Below are positions 10,898-22,607 of a stretch of DNA of 64,000 nucleotides, one piece after another (position 1 is the stretch's first letter; the number at the start of each line of letters is the position of its first letter). The translations under genes and the position numbers were made by a program. The stretch is from Calonectria ilicicola (lineage: Eukaryota; Ascomycota; Sordariomycetes; Hypocreales; Nectriaceae), in contig CP085829.1 in the NCBI GenBank assembly GCA_020809705.1, forward strand, positions 4,402,001-4,466,000, written 5' to 3'. The notes beneath the pieces are model-generated. The model was not told where the DNA came from. It worked only from the letters and a program-made list of their open reading frames with translations, and did no database searches.

Positions 10898-12923
10898 GGA
10901 TACTGTTGGCAGCAACACTTGGATGATGGAGGGTTGCGTAACCACAGAAAAAGACATGATGATCTGCTATTTGCACACCTCTTTTCACTTTTCTTGAAAC
11001 CTTCAGTTCTACTCTCAGTGAGGCATTTACCATGGACGTGCGCACAAAGGCAAAATTATTTGATTAGAAGTGATAAAAATCCGGGGCACTTCCAAAGATA
11101 GGGTAGGTTGAAGACGGGAAAGTCGGGGAATTTTAACGGCTGGGAATGCGACAAACCCCCAATCGCCGGGCCGGCCCTCGGATATGGTGGTATATATGAG
11201 CCGGGCCGGACTGTCCCAGACGTGTCACAATCGCCAAAAGACTATCGCTGCTAGGGTGCAGTCAGCAGACGGGAGGTCGAATGCAGATGGATGGGGACCA
11301 CCCGGAACACCTAAACAAAGTACAGCTCCGTGTCTCAGACGAGCTCCCACAGTTACACAGGACGCCATCCTAAGCTAGTAGGGCTGACGTGTCTTGGCAA
11401 AAAAGGAGAGCAGAACCAATGTACGGGGATGTGTGCCAGCGAGTGGTTTGGAGCGGCCACCGGGACACACACCCGGCCTCCCCCCCTGGCGTCACCTCCA
11501 CTCTAGCGCTGCTCAGCCAGAAGAAACCCATGTTATGCTTAAATGGGATTCTACGTCATTGTGTGTATGGTTGTGTGCATGATTGGAGGCAGAGACTGTG
11601 GCTTGGGCGGTGTGAAATGGGCGAACGGCACATCGAGCTAGATGTGTCTGGACTGGACGGGCACTGCTTTGGTCGATCTGTCCAGAAGTTGGCTCGCACT
11701 GCCACCTGGAAGCACCGAAGAAGGTTCCCGTCTTAGTAGAATGTGGGATATATCCGCAGAGGATTGTGTGCAAAGGCAAAACGCCACACGGTGCCAATCA
11801 CAGGCCAGGCAATGCGAACAGCAGACCCTCCTCGCTTGTGGTCGTCGTCGTTTGAAGCGCTGTGGAGCTGTGGTGGTGGATCTACAGTAGAGGGAAATTT
11901 GAGGTGCAGCTGATAGTGACTGCTTTATCGGAGCTTATGCCACGAGAAACATGTCAACAACGCTCGAGCCACGAGGTTGCGGGCCAAAGGTGAAGGGAAG
12001 GGGATGGAGGCATTTCTTGCAGACGAGACTGGGGAAATGGTTGGCCGTGTGCGTACGGGGTCATGAGATGGGAGGCCGCCAGCCCGTAAGCGGCACAGAT
12101 CGGCAGCAACTTGGAAAAAGTACGACGGAGCAGCCAAGCCCAAATCGATCTGGCTTGTGACGAGATGACGAGCAGGGCCTGCACTGCCACGCTCACGGTC
12201 GAGCTTGCAAGCGGTGACGATTCCCTGCTTTACGCACCGTCCAAGGCGATTCGTGGAGTCGTGCCAATGCGAGCCTCGATGCGTCCTGGGGCGCCCTGAC
12301 CACCCTGCGGCTCCCATCGACCCCATCGACACCATCGACTCGCTGCAGCACACCCTAACCTGCCCGCCAACCACCCCCTGAAGCACAGGACCCAATAGGC
12401 GTCCAGGGGGCCATCAGCACGCTAATAGAATGCGACCTCTAGTGGTTGTATCTCGCTTGTTCCCGCAAAGCTTGGCATCGCCTAGAGAATACCTGCCGGC
12501 CAGCCTCCAAAGACTTTGTCCCCACGACAACTCGAAACTCGCCCAAACTCTACCGTGAGCGATTTTCGCTCAACCCCAGCGCCCGCTGCGTCGGAAAGCA
12601 ACACTGGCCATGGAGTAGGCTTTCGGATATTGCGCTGGGCCCTAATAAAGAAGGGAAAAGGATGAAAAAACAAAAAGTATGGGAAACTATGCCGCACTGT
12701 GACGCCCCAGGCCCAGGCCGCTCGTTTGCCTCACGAACAAAGCTGCTTGCCGCCGTGCGCGCTCCCGCCGCGAACGATGGCTTCGCCCGTTGGAAAGGGT
12801 CCTGTCTCCTCTCCGCGCATCATCCGTCATCTCATCAAGACCATGCACAATTTCGTCACAGGCTGAGGGCCCTCGGCACAGCCGTCGACTGGTCTGGATC
12901 CGTAGTCATGGAAGCGAGTTGCG
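10898..12923. other. Long upstream region of the P-type ATPase, no gene seen
   Basis: Two kilobases without a supportable coding sequence. Several overlapping GC-rich open frames of 80-160 codons occur on both strands (for example 11925-12395 minus and 12446-12928 plus) but have no motifs, no splice logic and low-complexity composition. The last part is likely the promoter and leader of the ATPase. Confidence 0.5.
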
Positions 12924-12929
12924 TATAAA
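12924..12929 (+). promoter_or_regulatory. TATA box of the P-type ATPase gene
   Basis: TATAAA lies 124 bases before the ATG at 13053, followed by a C/T-rich leader (CTCCTTCTCCTCTC) typical of highly expressed fungal genes. Confidence 0.5.
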
Positions 12930-13052
12930 GAAGCCCGCAGCGATCGCCAGGTTGCTCAGAGCCCAGCACTTACCTCCTTCTCCTCTCTTGCTGTCTCTCG
13001 TCGGGTTCATTCGTCCCCTCTCGTGTGTTCTTTGCACTCTCCGTGTTCCGTC

Positions 13053-16000
13053 ATGGACGATATCGAGCCCAAAAACCCGGCCCCTGAGCGCATCCGTTGG
13101 CAGGATGACGAGGAGGCCGGGTCCAAGGCCAGACCTGCCCTGAGGCGCGGCCTTTCCACTGATTCAGTGGGCATCCATTCAATTGCCTCCAGGCGTAGCT
13201 CCATTGATGCTGCTACTGCGCTGCCCATCCAGTACCGGACGGTGTAAGCACATTGCCATGTTGAAATGAAAGTGAACGTTCCGCCCCCTAACATGATTTT
13301 GATTTTCACAGGTCCATGGACATTGAGGACTACAATAAAAAGTCCGGATTTGCTGAGAGGACCACTGAGGCCGCGACAGGTACGCACATGTGTGGCAGAA
13401 TGTCGCAGAGTGCAAAGGAGAAGAAAAAAGTTCTGATTGTTGTGACCCCTTAGACCTTGCCAAGCTTGACTGGCATACCAACTCCGTCGAGGAGGTCCTT
13501 CGCCGTCTCTCTACCTCTGAGAAAGAAGGCCTTTCTGCCGCCCAGATCGAACGCCGAATCGCACACTATGGCAAGAACGCGCCTTCGCCCGCCCCGACTC
13601 ACAACACGAAAAAGATTTTTGGATACTTCTTCAAGGGATTTGGTTCAGTCCTTTTTGTAGCCTCTATCCTAGTCTTCATTGCCTGGCGTCCTCTGGGAAA
13701 GCCCCCGGCGGACGCCAACCTTGCTCTGGCCATTGTGTTGTTTGCCGTCTTCGTTATCCAGGCTGCCTTTAACATGTGGCAGGACTGGTCCTCGTCGCGT
13801 GTCATGGCTTCCATCAAGAACATGCTTCCTGAATTCTGTCAAGCCGTTCGTGATAGCCAGGAGGTTTCTCTCCTTGCAGAGAACATGGTCCCAGGAGACA
13901 TTCTGCTCATCAAGGCTGGCAACAAGCTTCCCGCTGATGTCCGTTTTATCAAGGTGTCTTCTGATGCCAAGTTTGACCGCTCCATTCTCACTGGTAAGCG
14001 CGAGCTATGGATTGCAATTCGACAGTTGTCTAACTCGTTCCAGGTGAATCGGTTCCCCTCGTTGCCACTACCGACTCTACGGACGACAACTACCTCGAGA
14101 CCAAGAATATTGGTCTTCAGGGAACTCACTGCGTTTCTGGAACCTGCACTGGTGTTGTGGTCTCAACTGGCGACAACACTGTCTTTGGCAAGATTGCTCA
14201 GCTCACCAATGAGCCAAAGAAGGGCCTCACAACTCTGGAGCGCGAAGTGTTGCACTTTGTCTTGGTCATTTGCTCCATCATGTTCCTCATGATTATCCTG
14301 GTTGTTGCCCTCTGGTAAGCATACACAAGCGAATTGGCATATCTGTGATATTAACAAGCGCAGGGCTGGCTGGCTTCGCAAGGCGCATCCTGACTGGATC
14401 AGCGTCCCTAACTTGATCATTTCTTGCGTATCAGTCGCTGTCGCCTTTATTCCTGAAGGTCTTCCAGTCGCTCTTACAGCAAGCATGACTATCAGCGCAA
14501 ACATGATGCGAAAGCAAAAGATTCTTTGCAAATCACTCAAGACTGTAGAGACGCTTGGTTCTGTCTCGGTCATTTGCTCTGACAAGACTGGTACTTTGAC
14601 ACAGGTTTGTTTAAATTGCTCCCGGGATCAATTATATATATGGTTTCTAACATTTACAAGAACAAAATGGTTGTCACCGAATGCGCCATCGGCGAAAAGG
14701 TGATGCTTGCCGCTGATGCCAAAGAGACTATGGACTTTGACAAGAAGCACACGCCCAAGAACAACTCCATCAGCCAGCTCCGTGCGCTTGCAGGCCTCTG
14801 CAATGCTGGTACCTTTGATGCAGCCACCATGAACCTGCCCCTGGCTGAGCGCGTCATCCACGGTGATGCCACTGACCAGGCCATTCTCCGCTTCTCTGAG
14901 AGCCTCGGTGTGGTGTCTGAGCTTCGAAAGTGCTGGCACACAAAGTTTGAGCTCGCTTTCAACAGCAAGAACAAGTACATGATCAAGGCTCTTACTTTGG
15001 CCAAGGCCGAGGGTGCTGCGGTTGCGTTGCCCTCTGACACGGCCGCTGTGTTCGGTCCCGCTGACGTGTAAGTGACTGCTTGATATCACTGTTAGGATTC
15101 AATTGCTAATTTCGCAGACTCTTGACCATCAAGGGAGCTCCCGAGATTCTCTTTGACCGAGTCAGCTCCTATGTCAACCCATCAGGTGTCACTGTTCCCC
15201 TCAATGATGCTGCTCGCAAGCGCTTGGAGGAGACCAAGAACGGTTGGGCCTCTCAGGGCAGGCGAGTTCTGCTCCTGGCCCGCAAGGTGCTCTCAAATTC
15301 TCAGTTCCCCGCCGGCATGTCTTCTTTGGCTATGGAGTCAGAAATGACCAAGCAGGCCGCGTCGGGATTGACCCTGGTTGGCTTGGTTGGCATCGTCGAC
15401 CCTCCCCGACCCGAAATTCCTGAAGTTGTTGACACTCTTCGTGGCGCTGGTATTCGCATCTTCATGGTAAGGCGCTATTACTACTTTCCATAAAATCAGG
15501 ACTAAAAAGATATAGGTTACCGGTGACTTTGCTCTTACTGCTCAGGCTATTGCAAAGGAGTGTGGAATCGTCACTGCCAAGATCGTTGATGGCATCGATG
15601 CCCTGCACCGAACAACAACCCTTGACCCATCCATCCGCGAACTTGAGTCTGAATTCGGCGCCAACGGTCCCCGTGAAGCCATCGTTCTCAGTGGTCCCGA
15701 GCTCATCACTCTAAATGAAGGTCAATGGGACCAGCTCTCCCTGTACCGCGAAATTGTCTTTGCCCGCACAACTCCTGAGCACAAGCTTCGCATCGTGCGA
15801 GAATTCCAGGCCCGTGGTCAAATCGTCGGCATGACTGGAGACGGCGTCAACGATGCTCCCTCTCTTCGCGCTGCTGATGTCGGCATTGCTATTGGTTCCG
15901 GTAGTGACATTGCCATTGAAGCTGCCGACATGGTGCTCCTCGAGACCTTCTCCAGTGTGGTTGAGGCTCTGCGCTATGGTCGCATGATGTTTGACAACCT

Positions 16001-16899
16001 CAAGAAAACCGTCGCCTATCTACTTCCTGCTGGTAGTTTCAGTGAATTCTGGCCTGTCATGACCAACGTCGCATTTGGTATCCCTCAGATCTTGAGCAGT
16101 TTCCTCATGATTATTATCTGGTGAGTTACGCTGCAGATACACCCTGTCCCTACCCCCAGTCCGCTAACACTACACAGCTTGTTCACCGATGCCATGGCCG
16201 CCATTGCCCTTGCATATGAGGCGCCCGAGGCCGACGTGCTGCTTCGGAAGCCGAGAGTCCCGGGCAAGGATCGCCTTGTGGATTGGCAGCTCGTCTTGCA
16301 GGCCTACGGAATAGTGGGTATGCTCGAGACTACTGCCTCGTTTGCCATGTCGTACTGGTACCTCGAGCGCAGCGGCATTCCCTTTAGAGACATTTGGTTC
16401 AAGTTTGGACAAATTCCCGACACGATTGATCCCGATTACTACAACCAAAAGCTGTACGAGGCGAGCTCCATCTACTTTGTCAACCTAGTCGTCATGTAAG
16501 TTTCCCTCCTCTCCTCTCCCCCATGGCGCCGAGATCGGTCCGCCCTTTTGCTTGGTGGGCGTCCCCCATGCGCGTGAGCACATTCTGACAAATTGCAGGC
16601 AATGGTTCAACCTCTTGGCTGTGCGGACCCGCCGTCTCTCCATCTTCCAGCACCCTCCCGTGTTCAACAAGCAGACCCAAAACCTGTACCTCTTCCCGGC
16701 CATCCTGTTCGCCCTCGGCATGGCCCTCTTCTGGCTCTACCCGCCCGTCTTCCAGAGGGTCCTGCAGACCGCCGCAGTGCCCGTGGAGCACTGGTTCCTG
16801 CCCATGGCCTTCGGCCTGGCGCTTCTTCTTCTCGATGAAGGACGAAAGTATTGTGTAAGGACGTGGCCCAAGGGTATTCTCGCTCGTATAGCCTGGTAA
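13053..16899 (+). CDS. Type IIC P-type ATPase (Na,K-ATPase alpha-like)
   Basis: ATP-driven cation pump of the membrane. Ten exons (13053-13243, 13312-13379, 13454-13993, 14044-14314, 14364-14604, 14661-15067, 15118-15466, 15516-16120, 16178-16495, 16599-16899) encode 1096 residues, close to animal alpha subunits. The N-terminal cation-ATPase domain ([15 protein letters not shown]) is followed by two hydrophobic segments. The actuator TGES (residues 266-269) is split by intron 3, the phosphorylation site is [10 protein letters not shown] with D430, and the hinge TGDGVNDAP is near 797. Helix 4 has IPEGLP and helix 6 ends [12 protein letters not shown], very like the animal TDMVPAISLAYE. However, several cation-ligand positions of Na,K-ATPase in helices 5 and 6 are changed (see findings), so ion specificity is open. 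It is not an ENA (IID) or Pma1 (IIIA) pump. All introns are 49-103 nt. Confidence 0.92.
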
Positions 16900-18434
16900 G
16901 CTGTGAGCGCGGTGGGGAACGTCGGCGGCGTCGTTTTTGTATACGTAGTAATAGTATTTGGCTTCGTTATGCCACGAAATATATGACTTATGACCTCTTT
17001 TCAAGACGAATATTCGTTCGTTTGCTTCTCTTTCGATGTTTATGAGTACACGAATGCATCGGGAAATAAAAATGCAACGTCATACAAGTGCGTGCGCGGG
17101 GTTTCCTCGTCTACATAGACATGGTGCGACATCTATCTTGCGCTATCTTGAGAATAATCGAGAGGAATCGAACGAGGACGTCGAACGCGGGCGTATTTCC
17201 GATACTGCATACTTTACATTAGCAGTGGTTTTAAGCTGTTTGGTGTCCATTCCACATTACCTTTACTTCAACCATTATGCAGTAAATGCCTCCCCAACTA
17301 CTTCACCTCCATAGCTAGGTATCCCAATCCAAATAGGTATCTCAATCGCTATACTAATGAGTATATGGCAAAGCTGAAGTGTATTTTAGCAACTTGACGG
17401 AGACTCTGGAGCTCATACGATGGTCGATGGTCGTGTGCATTATCGATAAGCTAGTCGATGCGGTGTTGTCCTGATGTGGGGGAAACCCGATTGGGACCCG
17501 CTAAAGGATCTCGACATCCGATGTATCTAGGTCATCGCCAGGCGCGGCTGATTTCTTGTTTAACCGGATTGCATTCGATTTCCATCATTAGGATCGATCG
17601 TGGAGCAAGCTGGGCTTTGAGGGTGAGTGAACAGCAGTCCCACATGACTCAAAAATTGACAACGAAAATAAACAATGAATGCGGAAAAATGTCATCATCA
17701 TCGGCTACAACTTTGATATGAGCTGCTTTATTCTTTCGAGAACAGTCAAAAATTATTTTTATTTACCTCATTCTTTGCAAAGGACAGACACGGTTGTTCC
17801 AATCGGGGGCGGTGGTCATATTTCCCCTCTTTGACGCTATACATCAGGTGCCGCTTTCGGATTTCGCCCTGTAAATCTCGTACATACGAAGTTGCGCCGC
17901 GAGCAAGGTTGGGGGGGGGATTTGCCTCAAAGCAATATTCTTTCGAATAACAAACATGGGGGGGATTTCGGTCCGAAGACAACTTTATCGCCATGGCGTT
18001 GGATGCAATTGTGATTGTGATTGTGCGCAAGTCATGCTTGGAGGGGTTTTGTGTCACGGAGGAGTGTTTCGCTGCTGGGACTAATACGACGACGACGGCC
18101 ATAGCGACATGGACATGAGTCGACCTGCGACGAAGGATGCATGCACCCCATCAGTTCTACGACCCGGTTATTTTACATACCATTTTCTTTTTTCGCTAGC
18201 ACAATGCTAGCCACCTGTCGATCGTGACCTGGGGTGTTCTCAGACGATGGCTTGGCTGCCCGTATTTGTGGTGGTCTTTGTCGCCGCTCCACGTCATTTA
18301 GATAGATGGGCCGTTTGCATTCCTTATTCGGGAGGGCCTTTGCGAACCGTGCTCGAAAGTCGGCGCCTGCATGCTGTTCTAGATGGGGACTGCGGCTGCT
18401 GCTGTATCACGGAGGCTGGCAAGAGTTCACGTGA

Positions 18435-18468
18435 GGATGGATGTGGATGTGGATGTGGATGTGGATGG
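18435..18468. repeat. GGATGT hexanucleotide microsatellite
   Basis: About five tandem copies of GGATGT with a degenerate first unit, in non-coding sequence. Confidence 0.8.
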
Positions 18469-20162
18469 TGGTGATGGTCAAGGGCGTGACTTGGGATGAG
18501 TCGAAAATGAGGTCTTTGGCTTTCGCAGCGTCGTCGTCGGGACGACCGAGGGATTAATACAGAAGCGAAACTAAATGGTCATTATGGCTCGCGGAGGTCC
18601 ATTTTTTACAGTGCTCATGATCAAATCCAAGCCAAGAATTCCTTATATGAAATGCAATGACTCCTCGTCGGATTGCACCGGGCGGCGGCGGCGATCGGCC
18701 AGCGGTGGCATGGCATGCTGGGTGAGCTGATGGGTCAGGTCAATGCCAAACAGCAGGGCTCCATCGGGGTGGCTCCACAAAGGTCGCCTGTTCCCGGCCC
18801 CACTATCGGATGTTGGTATTCATCATGTAAGGGAGAAGTGGGGAAGCTGCACGAGCTGGCGCAGAAGGCGATTGATAACTGACAACGGCCATTGAGCACG
18901 AATTGGCAGAAGTGCGCGGGGAAGCTGCGAAAAAGAATGAATTGGAGGGCAGAGCAAAGGAGGGGTTCCAGACATGCAGATGCCCGCCCTTTTACGGACA
19001 AAGACGACACGTATGTAGACGCAGCAGCGAACCAGGCACAGGAACAAGATCAGGTACGGGAAGCCGGGGTCGAGTTGCCACGGTGCATGGGGGTCGGCCA
19101 TGGAGCTCCGTCTGCCATGGCCCATGGGGGGGGGTCATGGGTCGCAGGCGGTCCACTCCCGGCAGTCATCATGACTTGACTTGTGGGAGCATCGAGCTGG
19201 TACGATGGCGATCCGGAGAGGCTTGAGCGGGGAGCTACGGCCATGGGGAGGCACCAGCAGAGGCGCCAGCGAGAAGCCATCGTCGCCGGCGACGCGGGAC
19301 AAAGTCAAGTCTGTCTGAGGAGCCAGCCATGAATCAGTAGTCGTTCAGCTCTCAATCCGACCCGTCCCCCAAGAGCCAAACACTAATGACCCCTCCCCCT
19401 CTTTTTGGGCCATGCCAGAGTATCGTGATTGATCCGTCAATGAGGGGAAGGGAGCTCGCTGCAAGCCAGGCCAAGATCGGCAGCCAATCGCCCCTAGGTC
19501 TTGACTCTGTGCAGCACCTCCATCTCGTCACAAGGTTTCACCTCGCGCTTGTTCTGGGCATAGGACGGACCATCAGGTGAGCACTCGCGGCGAGACGAAT
19601 CCGTAGCCGAAGCCTCCGGGGGAGGGATGGGATGGAGGGGAGGGGGGGATACATGCTAGACGATCCATTCGGTGCTATTGGCGATCGGCCACACTGTATT
19701 GTCGGCCTAGGTGCGCCCCCAACGCGACAGTACAGCAACAGTGTACGGTACATGCGACCATGTAGGTACCAGGTATGACTGTTGACTACCACCATGGCAC
19801 AACACGCAACGCAGCATAACGCAACGCACCCCTCGTTCTCGCTTCCCCTGCCTGGGCCCCCTCTGCGCCAGCGGTCCGCAAAGAGGCGGTGATGGCTGCT
19901 TTTCTCGACAGGTTTTTTCGCAGAGCCTCCAAACGCGTTCTTTTGAGGCCCTCTCGCCCTCAACTCAATCCCTCTGCCCTTTGGCCTCTCGCAACCCCTC
20001 CCACCTCATACTACAACCCCTCTCCCAGAACCCGTCGCTCGCTTCAGACGCCACCAGCACCGATCGCAGTGGGGCAGCGACAAGCTTTCCCCGGATTTGC
20101 GCCCCAGCGACTCGCCCCAAGTGGGTACCCGAGCTGCCCAAACGTGCTGCGCTGTGAAGCAA

Positions 20163-20210
20163 CCACTGAGCCCACTGCGGCCACTGAGCCCACTGAGGAG
20201 CCCACTGAGC
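20163..20210. repeat. Short tandem repeat, CCACTGAGCCCACTG unit
   Basis: A 15-bp unit occurs perfectly at 20163-20177 and 20181-20195, with a third partial copy to 20210. It would read as Glu-Pro-Thr repeats in one open frame, but I do not consider that frame a real gene. Confidence 0.6.
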
Positions 20211-20663
20211 ACGGCGGCGGCCCCCTCCACCCTTCCCACCCTTCCCGCAGCCAGTGGGTAGTGCTGCTGTTCCAGCGGCCGGCGCTATGCCCGATGCGGC
20301 AGCGGGCAGAGGTCGCCTGAGCCAGGAGCAAGGGGCGTCACGTCTTCCGTCAGGTCAAAGTCACGCGATCGTCCCGAGTACCTCCTGTTGCAGTCGCAGC
20401 TACAGCCAGAATACCACGGCACCACGACATGTACCTCTGTCAACTTCACACGGAGGGCGGCGCAGGCAATCATGGCCTGGGTGGGCTGCTACCCCGCCCG
20501 GTCTGACGACAGCGCGAAGGGACCGTCATGGAGGGCGATGGCGGCGGCCAGGTGCTGTGCAATAAACATGCCTCTTGCCCCCCGAGTTTCTCTTCCTTCT
20601 CTCTCTCTTTCCATCCATCACATCAACACATCAGCATCATCATCACCTGCTTCCCCCTCAAAG

Positions 20664-20864
20664 GTGAGCCACCCTCTACCTCTTTTGATCCCTTCCACCT
20701 GCACCCCTCACGAGACCTGCCTGGAGACCCTGCTCGCTGCTGTTACTTGCTTCTACGCAACGCAACACTGCACACTATATTGGGCCAACCTAGCTCGTTT
20801 CTTTGTACCCCCCGCTCTCGTTTCGACTTGCTTCCTTCCTGTTGTCTGTCAAACACTAACACAG
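20664..20864 (+). other. Probable 5' UTR intron
   Basis: A GTGAGC donor follows a C/T-rich leader ending CTCAAAG, and an acceptor at 20863-20864 is preceded by CACTAAC, a consensus branch motif. The 201-nt interval ends 59 bases before the ATG at 20924. It contains no supportable coding exon, so an intron in the leader is the simplest reading; only transcript data could confirm it. Confidence 0.45.
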
Positions 20865-20923
20865 CAAAATCATCAGATCACTCACCTGATCACCCAACCA
20901 CACAAACCACACAACCAAGCAAA

Positions 20924-21688
20924 ATGACAGAACCTCTCACCAAGGTAGACTCCGCCGTCGATGGCTTGTCAAGCTCTCCCCCCGCCAAGGATGCCGCCCC
21001 CATCAAGGGACGAAGACAAAGCTCACTCAACCCTGACGTGATGAACGTCGCCGATCTGCGTAAGCTATAACCCCTCACCACTTACACCGATGTCGGATCA
21101 TCCATGAGGCATGACACTAACATGCATCACCAGAGGAGAAGGGCATCGAGCTGGAGCTCGCTGTTGAAACACAAAAGACTGGATGGTGAGTAGTGCCCTT
21201 GTCGGTTCAACAATGTTGTTGGACTGTAGTACATATCATCATATCATGTTCAGGACTGATGGATGTCTCCGTACAGGAAGATCAACCAAAGCTCCGCCAC
21301 CGTGGAGGACCACGCAATCCTATCGCTACCTCTCACCAAGCCTCTCATCAGGAAGATTGATCTCCACTTCCCCCTAGGAAAGGAGGTAACAGCACGTAAC
21401 CTCAAGGGTGTGACAATCAAGGATGCCCTAGACGCCATCTACAAGGCATACAAGAAGCGAGTATGTATATCCCAACCAACCTTATCACTACGCTGCATCA
21501 TACTAACCATTTCCCTCTAGTCTGATGATGAACTCGACAAGCCCTACCTAGCTGGCTTTGAGTGGGACAAGGAGGAGTCATGGACCCGCCTCGTCGTACA
21601 TCTCCAGTCCCAGCCCACCGCAACAACATTCGGCGCCTCCACTGGTGGCAAGAAGAAGAAGAACAAGAAGGACAAGGACGGCGAATAG
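20924..21688 (+). CDS. Small conserved-looking protein of unknown function, four exons
   Basis: Exons 20924-21059, 21134-21185, 21277-21460 and 21521-21688 encode 179 residues; all junctions keep the frame and donors are GTAAGC, GTGAGT and GTATGT. The N-terminal 50 residues are Ser/Pro-rich with a basic patch (KGRRQSS). The central part (residues about 63-150) looks folded: DHAILSLPLTKPLIRKIDLH, then VTIKDALDAIYKAYKKR and WDKEESWTRLVVHLQSQP. The tail is a lysine stretch (GGKKKKNKKDKDGE). The pattern of a strand-rich block followed by a VTIKDALDAIYKAYKK helix faintly recalls the fungal DUF6699 fold, but I would not assign it. A likely leader intron and C/T-rich leader suggest good expression. 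No functional link to the neighbouring homogentisate dioxygenase is visible. Confidence 0.82.
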
Positions 21689-22607
21689 GTGACTTAATTC
21701 CAACCCTAATATCTGTTCCAATAACTCCTTCAATTCTTCTTGTTCGTTTCGCTGGGTTCTTTGCGATCGGCGCTCGGGATATTGCGATTAGATATTCTTG
21801 GCCGGGTCATAATCTGCGCGACGGCTGGACGTCGCCGGTGTACTTTGTCTTATTCTTCTACCTGGTCGGCCTTTTTGGCCGGCTAAACAAGGGTCCAGCT
21901 CTTGGTCCCTTAAATAATAGAGATACATTCTCCTCTGCATAAATGTCTCAGACCCTGCAAACGTGACTCGACTGCCTGTGAACTCCCGTGTGTCGTTGAA
22001 ACTAGCATGTTTCTTGTGTTGTCATGCACTGGACCCTCATCCCGCTTGCCCCGCACTTGCTTGTCAGCGTCAGCACTGAACACCAAGGGTGCTGTGAGGT
22101 CAGAGCTCCCGTCAGCAACAATACCGTTTCCAGTTCCGCATCAACTATTTTGCGAACCATGGTCTGTTTAAGCCGAAGCTCGCATGCAAATCCATATCCC
22201 CAGAATTTGTCCCGTGGGGATTCCGTCGTCACATTGCAACAATGTTCCGGCGGGAGGGGAAGCATGTGGTGGCGGCCTATCGACCTTCTATGGCCCCTCT
22301 CACCTAACCCTGTTAGTGCGCTAATAGTTACCCACCACCACTTATACCTTCTCCAACCATCGCCTAGCGGAATCCAAGCGCGCGCACGGCATTCCGGCTA
22401 CCGTCGGGCCGCTTATGATCGCAACGTCATGCTCCAGCGCGGAACGTCAATTACACAGCGCGGCTCGGATGTGCCGCTGGAACGTCATCAATGGACATTT
22501 CAGGTAGCCGGGCGTATTTATAAAGATGGCTTGCCGTCGCCTCTGCAAAGTATATTTCTAGTGCTCGGTATCAGACGCTCATCGCTAGCCTTCCCGACCC
22601 CGTAACA
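21689..22607. other. Intergenic stretch upstream of homogentisate dioxygenase
   Basis: No coding sequence supported; an open frame at 22024-22605 runs through the promoter and stops before the ATG, with no motif. A TATTTATAAA element at 22515-22524 serves the next gene. Confidence 0.5.
22519..22524 (+). promoter_or_regulatory. TATA box of homogentisate dioxygenase
   Basis: TATAAA 84 bases before the ATG at 22608, the expected spacing. Confidence 0.5.

Larger units (their letters stand above)
16900..20923. other. 4-kb gap without a supportable gene
   Basis: No recognisable coding sequence. Contents are a GGATGT hexamer microsatellite near 18435-18468, a small tandem array at 20163-20210, many overlapping GC-rich open frames from 18.2 to 20.5 kb on both strands without motifs, and from about 20570 a C/T-rich leader of the next gene. 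A long non-coding transcript or a poorly conserved gene cannot be excluded. Confidence 0.45.

Noticed and set aside
19889..20320. 143-codon frame with Glu-Pro-Thr repeats
   Set aside because: Low-complexity, GC-rich, overlaps opposite-strand frames of equal length, no relatives recognised; the repeat is a DNA tandem array.
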